NCBI GenBank assembly: GCA_022702705.1
Contig: CM040425.1
Span: 2,480,001-2,544,000, forward strand
Source of the DNA: Papilionanthe hookeriana x Papilionanthe teres
Taxonomy: Eukaryota > Streptophyta > Magnoliopsida > Asparagales > Orchidaceae
DNA: 64,000 nt
Direction of reading: 5' to 3'
Shown: positions 57,760 to 64,000 of the stretch, one piece after another
How positions within the stretch are numbered: position 1 is the stretch's first letter
How the letters are laid out: each line of letters opens with the position of its first letter
The notes under the pieces: model-generated
Told to the model about the DNA's origin: nothing
The model's input: the letters and a program-made list of their open reading frames with translations, nothing else
Databases searched by the model: none
Program-made: the position numbers and the translations under genes

Positions 57760-58980
57760 TCTGCTAGGACTTGTCCCTTTACGGCGCGAAGCAGAACGAA
57801 AGTTATGTCGAATTGCAATAGTATCATCGACCACCTCGTAAGTCTGCCAGAAAGCGTCGGTCGGGTCATTAAGTATTGCAACGGATTAACTCTCGAAATA
57901 AGGTTGACCTAATGAGAAAGCATGTAATGCCTGAGCTTTTGAGCGGCGAAGATCAGGGCCAAACAACGCTTCTCAATCGGAGGATACTTTACTTCCGTCA
58001 GGATTAGACGACGGCTTAGGTAGTAGAGAGCATTTTCTTTTCCCTCGTCATTGACCTTAGCTAGCAAGGCTCCGAGAGAGTCGTCTAAAGCCGTGGAATA
58101 AAGTATCAACGGTCTACCTGAGATTGGGGCTGCAAAGACAGGAGGTGTCATTAAATATTGCTTAACGTCCTTGAAAGCCCACTGGCATTTCTCATCCCAA
58201 ACGAATTTGGCGTCCTTTTTAACCAATGCCGAGAAGGGCTGACACCTACCTGACAAGTTCGAGATAAAGCGTTGAAGATATGCCAACTTCCCTTGAAAGG
58301 ATCGTAGTTGTTTCAAGGATTTAGGAGGTGGCATTTCTAAGATAGCTTTAATCTTCTCCGGATCAATTTCAATCCCACGATGTCGGACAACAAATCCTAA
58401 GAATTTCCCGGAGGTGACGCCGAAGGCGCATTTTAATGGATTCATCTTAAGGTTAAATTGTCTTAGTCGCTCGAAAACAATTCTCAAATCATACAGGTGA
58501 TCTTCCTTCAGTTTACTTTTGATGACCACATCATCCACGTAGCACTCAACTTGGTTGTGAATGAGATCATCAAAAATCTTCATCATCGCTCTTTGGTATG
58601 TTGCTCCTGCGTTCTTTAGTCCGAATGGCATTATTGTGTAGCAATACACTCCGATCGGCGTTCTGAATGTCGTAAGCTTTTCGTCTTCTGGTGCCATCTT
58701 TATCTGGTTGTATCCCGATGATCCATCCATAAATGAGAAGATTTCATGCGTCGAAGAGATGTCGATCATCAGTTCTGGAATTGGTAACGGGAATTCATCC
58801 TTTGGACATGCCTTATTTAAATCTCTGAAATCCAAGCAGATTCTGATCTGACCATTCTTCTTTTTGACTGGTACCACGTTGGCTAACCAAGTTGGGTGTT
58901 GTTCTTCACGGACAAATTTAGCATCTATTAGCTTCTTAACTTCGGCTATTACTTATTGCTCAATTTCTAGACGCATTCTT
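57760..58980 (-). pseudogene. pol: Reverse transcriptase and RNase H, RT intact
   Basis: An uninterrupted 322-codon stretch (57909-58877) holds RT from VKKKNGQIRICLDFRDLN through FPLPIPELMIDI, FMDGSSGYNQIKMAPEDEK, IMPFGLKNAGATYQRAM and YVDDVVIKSK to LRSFQGKLAYLQRFISN and the first RNase H (TALDDSLGALLA, CLALIFAAQKL). It then passes through TTT-to-stop changes at 57909 into RWSMILLQFDITF. This is the best-kept pol in the window and gives about 90% residue identity by eye to A. Confidence 0.93.
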
Positions 58981-59741
58981 CTGGGAGCTTGTCTGACTTG
59001 AATGGAAGTAGGATCCACTCCTAGCCTGTGAACTGCGACTTCTGGGGCTAATCCTGGCATTTCATCATAACTTCAAGCAAAATAGTCCTTGAATTCCATC
59101 AATAGCTTGATCATCTATTCGAAGTCTTCTTTATTGAGTAAGGAGCTAACAAAGGTCGGCCTAGGCTCTTCGCTAGTACCTAAGTTAACTTCCATTAACT
59201 CGTCTATTGTAGATTTAATTTCTTCTTCGAATTCTGGTGGAGCATCTCCAATTGGTAGATCTTCAAGGTCTTCTGAAGCTTCCAAGCAGTCTTTATTAGG
59301 TTCGCAAGTGACAACCAAGCAAAATCATGTATCATCAACTGATCCTACCGTGCCGAATCCGAGACCATGTTTTGAATTGGGAGGCCGACCGGCATTATTC
59401 CATAATTTTTCAAAATGTTGTGATTGATTTTTTGTCCATCGTCGAGGTAAGACTCCACGTTGAATTAAATTTTGAACACAGGGAGAGTACCACTCAAAAG
59501 GCAGTTCCATTAATTCGGAAGAGGTAACATCTTCAAATTGTACATCCTTTTTAGTATTAGAAGAAGAAGCACCACGGTAGAACTTGATCGGCTTAGCACC
59601 ACCATCAAGCACTTCCTTGACCACCATACCCTCGATTTTATTAGAATGGATCGGGGTCAGGGTCATAGTATGTACATAATGGTTAATCTTCTCGTACATT
59701 GATTTATATTCTTCATTCTTTTCATCTTCGAGAAAAATCAT
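58981..59741 (-). pseudogene. Protease-RT linker of element B
   Basis: Open stretch 59325-59741 (KSMYEKINHYVHTMTLTPI, LMELPFEWYSPCVQNLIQRG, HGLGFGTVGSVDD), then an acidic stretch 59115-59318. It matches 11640-12272. Stops near 59320 and 59114 separate it from RT. Confidence 0.65.
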
Positions 59742-60573
59742 GAATTGTCGTTCCTTCTGACTTATTATCGCTGCTTCTTTCTTGATTTCTTCTTCTTCTT
59801 CGGAACTGGTCTCCCATTCAATGTCAATGACTGGTTTCTTCTGTCCAACTGTTCCAACATTTCTTCCACGTCCTCGTCCCCGGCCTCGACCTCGGGTGCT
59901 AGTTCTGGAGAAATCTTCACCATCTCGCCGTAAGGGAGTGGTGAGTAACTATTGACTAGAACTTCAGGTTCTTCATCGTCTCGAATTTCTTTTGCTTCAT
60001 TTGGTATGGTATTCCTAGAAAAGATTGTTTTCTTCGGAGACGCGTAGTAGGCTGCATCTTCGTGAATCTCAATCTTGTGTACAGAGAACAGTTGCAAATT
60101 ACCTTTGATGCACTGTTCCCCTCCTTCGTAATACTTTATGCACTGGTGCAGAGACGACGGTACCATCCGGTTTTCATGGATCCATGGCCGACCCAGTAGA
60201 GTGTTGAACGATGTCTCAGAATCGATTATGTGGAATTTTGCGGTTGTCTTTGCTAAATCACCGGTCTTCATTAGTAGTGTTATCGATCCAAGAGCTCTTT
60301 CTCCTTTTTGATTGAAGCCTCTTAATAACATCTTGTCTGCTTCAAGCTCGCGAGCAAACCTCGTCGAAGGAACCACCGGCCATTTGAGCTAAAAAAATCT
60401 CTGGATCAAGTAAAGCCTTGATTAGAGCCTCCCTCATCTCCTTTGATAGGATCAGAGCGCCGTATATGCTTAGTTTGGCTGGTAGCTTCCTAAGATGGGC
60501 TAGCACGGTGTAGTCCATTTTAGTACCATGTTCCTTGGTTTCCTCCCGAATGGGCAGTTCCTCTGCTGGGGTT
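59742..60573 (-). pseudogene. pro: Protease remnant without active site, cut by an LTR
   Basis: From 60573: ELPIREETKEHG, VLAHLRKLPAKLSIYGALIL, LAQMAGGSFDEVCS, then a jump to ELEADKMLLRGFNQ at about 60345. In A about 190 bp lie between these points and carry the D-P-G active site, so that part is deleted and the frame shifts. Downstream: LLGRPWIHENRMVPSSLHQC and the linker. The N-terminal rest and gag were displaced by the LTR at 60574. Confidence 0.8.
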
Positions 60574-63500
60574 TGTTGACCTCATTTTTGATGAGGTCTT
60601 CTTTTCTTCTCTTTAGTACTTAGGATCTAGCCTTAGGCTTTTCCTTTGACTGTCCTAGAGGATTAGAATTAGGACCCACCACTTAGAAATTCAAACCACT
60701 TCTTAACTCCCTGCAAACCCCACAAACTTGATTGTAGACCCCTAATCACCTAGAGGGTTGAAATCAAATGTGGAAGTTTAAAGGACGAGTTCCTATAAGA
60801 CTCTTTGGCCTTAGGACTACCCTGGGTGGCCTGGTCTGGTGAAGGGGCTGACTTACACACACACTACACCTATACACTACATTTTCACACACACCTCCTA
60901 AAACCACACCCATACCCAATTTGACCTCCTGACTCATGCAGGTGATTCACATGGATGGTCTTTAACCCCTAAGCCCTTGGCTAAGAGGGTTAGGAACATA
61001 GTGAATGCCTCAAATGAGTCCTCTCATGGCTCATATAGGCTTAACATGGCTTCATGGCTCAACCAAAATGATTTCATTCCACTTACATTTACCCAATCTT
61101 CAATTTTCCAAATTTTAAATTTTTGACCCCGGGGACCCTACACCCGCCTAACCTACCCAAAGCCCTTGAAATTACCCAAAATCTCCAAATCACCCCAAAT
61201 TCCTCAAAACCAATCCCAAACATTCCCACATTACTCAAATTGATCATTCATAGCCATAAATACCAAAAATTCCAAAAATACCTCCCAATACCCTCCAAAT
61301 ACCCAAAATGCCCCTCTTAGCCAAAAAATCCAAAAATTCAGAAAATTCCCAGAAAATTCCAAAAAATCTCAAATCTTTCCAATTTCATTTTGTTCAACTA
61401 CACCATGGGCCAATTTTGTCAATTTACCCCAGTTTTGTCAAAATCCCCAATTTGACCCATTCTAACCCAAAGTGAACCCAATGTCAAACCAAACCTACCC
61501 AATTGACCCAAATTCTGGTCTAATTCAATTCTAAACTTCAATTCAACATCTCCAACACCAATCTAGACCAAATCCAAGCCCAATTTGATTGACATTTGAA
61601 TCCAATTTCACTTTTGACCTTAAAGCCCAATTTGGACCCATGACCCAAACTTAGCTCAAACTCACCCAATTCAACTCCAATTAACCCCAAATCTTTTCTA
61701 AACCTTCCCTAACATCCCCACAAACAAAACACTAACATGATTTGCACAAAATTTAGACCCAAACACCACTCAAATTCAACCCAAAGCTAAAAGACCCAAT
61801 TTTGACCTAAACCCAAACCTAACCCAAATAAGCTCAAACCCCAAAAGCAAAACCCAACCAAAGCCAAAACCTCTTTGAAAGATTCCCATAAACATTTCCC
61901 AACATTAATTTTACATCAATTTCAACTCTAGCCCAACATTGGCCAAAGTTAGCCCAATTTGACCTACATTGGCCCATTTACCAAAGAGACCCAAATCCAA
62001 CCCAAATCAAACCCAAACCACCTCAAGTTTGTTTCAAACCACTCATGACATATCCCTAAACCAAACCTAACAATTATTTGGCCCAAACTTCTACAAAATT
62101 CCCATCCATGAATTCATTCTTAAACCTAAAGGCCCACTCCCTTAAACCTTCCTAAAAGCCCACTTCCATCAAATTCAAAAGCCCAAATCTATCTAAAGCC
62201 CACATGACACTTTCCTTCATCACACATTCAATTTAAAATCATTCCTAAAGTCCTAATTTATCAATTAAACAATTCCAAATCAAGCCCCATAACAATTTCC
62301 ATCAAAATGCCAAAATCCACAAAATCCCTTTTTATGAAATTGACCCAATCTTTTCCCAAGCCACATGCAAGCCTTTGGCAAGCCATGAGGATCTCTAAGT
62401 TGTCAACCCTCCTTAAATGGCAAAAGGAGGAGGTCCTTTAAGCACCTCCTAAAAGTCATTAACCTTAAGCATGTTTTACCTTAACCCAAATTTAATCCAA
62501 ATATATTTGGATAAGGACTTCTCCATGCCAAACCAGCTGATTCCTTTGACTCCCCACAACACCCAAAGCCACCTTGAAGGGTGAACCAAGCCCAAAATGA
62601 TGGGTTTACCCAAATCAAGCCAAAATTGGCCCCCATGCCATTTTAATCCAAACACTTTACACATGTCCAAGCCCAATTGCCTTCACCAACTTCAAGCCCT
62701 GGACCCCCTGACCTTGAGGGTGACCCATGCCTGTTGGCCAGCCACCTGGGCCGCCGGAAAACGCCATGGCCAAGACATGGGAAGGAGCCAAACTTTGGAA
62801 TTCCACCTTGCTGAGTTGCCCCATGCCCAATGGCCACCATGGCTGTTCTTCCCTTGACCTAAGCAGCCGATCCCAAGCCCTAACTTCCCCGGGAGGCCCT
62901 CCAGCCTCTCCTATTTAAACCCCACCTCTCTCGGCCATGAGGAGGTGCTCGAACCAACCTTAAGGAAACTCGCCAAAATCACTCCGGACTCTCCCCACAC
63001 CTAGAGCACTTGATCCCCACTCGTCAATTTGCCCTAATCCCCACTAATCGAGCTCGATTTTGGAGCTCAATTCTCGAGCGAACGAGACATTCCCAAATCC
63101 TTCACCAAAGTCAAATTAAACTCACCTACACCTGCACAAGGTCAAGAGGAGAAGTTCCCCAGTGAAAGCCCCCTCTCCAGGCCACCCATCTGTTCCAGAC
63201 TCCAAAGGTTGAAATCGGGCTTGGTCAAAGTCATACCTGGACAATTCACCAGGCCAGGAGACTTCATCTGGAGCTTGCTTGGACCCAATCGAAGGTGACA
63301 CAACCCTCAGATCGAAGCCACACTTCTCTGAGCAAAGGTATGGTCTTACTCTTCTTCCCGAGCTTCTGAACATTCTCCATTTTTATTGAGTCAATTTCAT
63401 GCCACATAAACCGTATGGATGTGTTCGTCTTCTCGAGACGAATCCATGAGCATAAGAACGTTTAATTTGGTCGAGTATCGAGCGAGATCTTAAGCCTAGA

Positions 63501-64000
63501 AGATGGACGGTTCTCGGGCTAGGAGGCTTGGGGACGATGAACGGATGTCGTTCATTCAATACACGCGCGGATGGACGGCTCAGATTAGGTCGGATCAGCG
63601 GATGATACGCTGAAGGCGAGACCCGGGCTGCTGACTCAAGTGGCGGCGTCGAATGGGAACGCGCCGTGTGGTCGTTCGGAGATGCCGAGGATGACAGGGC
63701 GCCGCGCTGGATAAGTAGGAAAATAGACATTTTCTTATTTATTTAATTCCCTAAACTTCAAAAATACATAACTTTGTGTAGAAAAATCAGAAAAATAAAA
63801 TAAAAATACCCTCTTGCTCGGTGAATGAGGAGAATAATGTGGAAAAGAAATCATTTAGTTTCATTGAGTATTTGATTTTTAATAATTTATTTACTCTCTG
63901 CACTATTTCAATTCTCCATGCATGTATACAACTCACCATGGCATGAGACCATAGGGCTTTTGAAGCCTCTGAAATTGGGAACATTCCCTGAATTTTCCAA
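60574..64000 (+). repeat. LTR of the Tat family (forward), first 3.4 kb
   Basis: It begins TGTTGACCTC directly after the element B protease remnant and runs out of the window. Landmarks: TATTTAAA 62922, donor about 63340, hairpin 63424. Whether it is a solo LTR or a full element cannot be seen; the five bases before it are GGGTT. No gene inside. Confidence 0.93.

Larger units (their letters stand above)
38067..60573 (-). mobile_element. Tat-like element B, rearranged tandem copy
   Basis: Reading on the reverse strand: protease remnant, linker, RT, both RNases H, integrase, ORF3, ORF4, 95-bp array, PPT, then an LTR start (51360-45712). The LTR is joined to RT, RNases H, integrase, ORF3 and array of a second copy (45711-40473), then the LTR end (40472-38067). 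About 380 bp of LTR occur on both sides of the insert. This fits an LTR-internal-LTR-internal-LTR array reduced by two deletions. The 5' part (LTR, gag) was cut by the forward LTR at 60574. Confidence 0.85.

Overview
The window is nuclear DNA from a large, repeat-rich plant genome. This is inferred from nested Ty3/gypsy elements of the plant-specific Tat (Ogre-like) and Athila lineages and from the absence of any recognisable host gene, tRNA or rRNA. I cannot name the species.

Layout on the + strand. (1) 1-26252: a forward Tat-type element (A), cut at its left end by the window. It has a 7.46-kb 3' LTR, a primer-binding site, a leader with a weak ORF, gag, protease, reverse transcriptase, RNase H, a second archaeal-type RNase H, integrase, an extra ORF (ORF3), a tiny ORF4, two tandem-repeat arrays and a polypurine tract. 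(2) 26253-38066: the right part of a reverse-strand Athila element. A 7.36-kb solo LTR of the Tat family (27785-35146, target duplication AGCAC) splits its integrase. (3) 38067-60573: a reverse-strand relative of A (B), inserted in the Athila protease. The B 3' LTR holds 5.2 kb of a second internal region, so B looks like a collapsed tandem LTR-internal-LTR-internal array. (4) 60574-64000: the start of another forward LTR of the A family, inserted in the gag-pro region of B.

The most notable content is ORF3, found downstream of integrase in all three internal regions (15820-17296, 41866-42898, 54057-55540). Its C-terminal half is an AlkB-type Fe(II)/2-oxoglutarate dioxygenase closely resembling plant ALKBH9/ALKBH10 RNA demethylases: an HID metal motif, a distal His in KHCIP and the RISVTFR 2-oxoglutarate motif. 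A good splice acceptor lies just before its ATG in two copies. A short hydrophobic ORF (ORF4) starts five bases after its stop and is conserved between A and B. All copies of the coding regions are broken by stops, indels or deletions. The inferred picture is a retrotransposon family that carried its own RNA-demethylase-like protein, probably expressed from a spliced transcript, together with giant LTRs and fast-changing satellite-forming 3' regions.
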